Source of the DNA: Cyclobacteriaceae bacterium
GTDB taxonomy: Bacteria > Bacteroidota > Bacteroidia > Cytophagales > Cyclobacteriaceae
Length of the DNA: 14,666 bases
Assembly (NCBI GenBank): GCA_019751475.1
Contig: JAIENH010000398.1
Span: 1 to 14,666 of the forward strand
Direction: 5' to 3'
Of this stretch, positions 14,506 to 14,666 are shown one piece after another. The translations under genes and the position numbers were made by a program. The notes beneath the pieces were generated by a model that made no database searches, was not told the origin of the DNA, and saw only the letters and a list, made by a program, of their open reading frames with translations. Numbering within the stretch: position 1 is the stretch's first letter; the number at the start of each line of letters is the position of its first letter.

Positions 14506-14666
14506 CTAAAAGATGTATTTAAAATTCACACCGCCAAAATAGTTAATGTCTTTCGGGCCGGGCAAATAGGCGTCAGGCAGTTGATTGACAAACACCATTT
14601 GGTAATGCTGTTGGCTGGTAATGTTGTTGGCACCAAAAAATGCATCCAAGTCATAGTGACCACCAA
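14506..14666 (-). CDS. TonB-dependent outer-membrane receptor, C-terminal end only (5' part beyond window)
   Basis: The last 52 codons of a minus-strand gene that continues past the window edge. The visible residues, from GGHYDLDAFFGANNI to NYFGGVNFKYIF and stop at 14506-14508, show the typical end of a TonB-dependent receptor: a FGANNI-type segment, the DAYLPGPKDINYF stretch and a final beta-strand ending in phenylalanine, the residue recognised by the outer-membrane assembly machinery. It lies immediately upstream of hmuT in the same direction, so it is most likely the haem receptor that feeds the HmuTUV importer. Substrate is inferred from context only, since the plug and most of the barrel are outside the window. 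Confidence 0.78.
   Translation of the reverse strand, partial: GGHYDLDAFFGANNITSQQHYQMVFVNQLPDAYLPGPKDINYFGGVNFKYIF

Noticed and set aside
1..14666. CRISPR array, tRNA, rRNA, transposase or phage genes
   Set aside because: I looked on both strands and found no repeat-spacer pattern, no cloverleaf I could support, and no recognisable mobile-element protein. The toxin-antitoxin pair alone is not evidence of a mobile island.

Overview
The window looks like a chromosomal segment from a Bacteroidota bacterium, most likely order Cytophagales; this is an inference. The support is: ribosome-binding sites are not obvious before most starts; at least one promoter matches the Bacteroidota form (TTTG, 21 bp, TATATTTG); several exported proteins look like outer-membrane beta-barrels; a TonB-dependent receptor precedes an uptake operon; and a Uma2-family nuclease gene is present. 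Coding density is high, no gene-free stretch exceeds 300 bases, and I see no tRNA, rRNA, insertion sequence or CRISPR array.

Layout. Positions 1-706 (minus) hold the N-terminal part of a PhoD-type alkaline phosphatase lipoprotein, cut by the window edge. After a 193-bp divergent spacer, 900-3079 (plus) holds a secreted TPR protein and a DUF418/YeiB-like membrane protein 17 bp apart, a probable operon. Positions 3151-6148 (plus) hold two hypothetical exported barrel-like proteins that resemble each other, flanking a DinB-family protein and an exported dienelactone hydrolase-family protein. On the minus strand follow a long-chain acyl-CoA synthetase (6154-7800) and, upstream of it, a Uma2-family protein (7862-8398). 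Divergent from that gene by 41 bp is a full-length DNA polymerase I (8440-11160). A MazEF-like toxin-antitoxin pair (11212-11774) follows polA and converges, with a 3-bp gap, on a haem-uptake operon read leftward: TonB-dependent receptor C-terminus (14506-14666), HmuT lipoprotein, HmuU permease and HmuV ATPase.

How the genes work together. The clearest system is haem/iron acquisition: the receptor would import haem across the outer membrane, HmuT would bind it in the periplasm, and HmuU/HmuV would drive it across the inner membrane. PhoD would scavenge phosphate from phosphoesters. The rest is housekeeping (polA, acyl-CoA synthetase) or small accessory functions.

I found no convincing new multi-gene system. 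The most notable signals are in DNA polymerase I: its proofreading domain appears to have lost all four catalytic carboxylates, and the linker before that domain carries a QLSMF sequence resembling a beta-clamp-binding motif. A strong hairpin between the haem receptor and hmuT, the compact antitoxin promoter, and the pair of related barrel genes are also worth checking.
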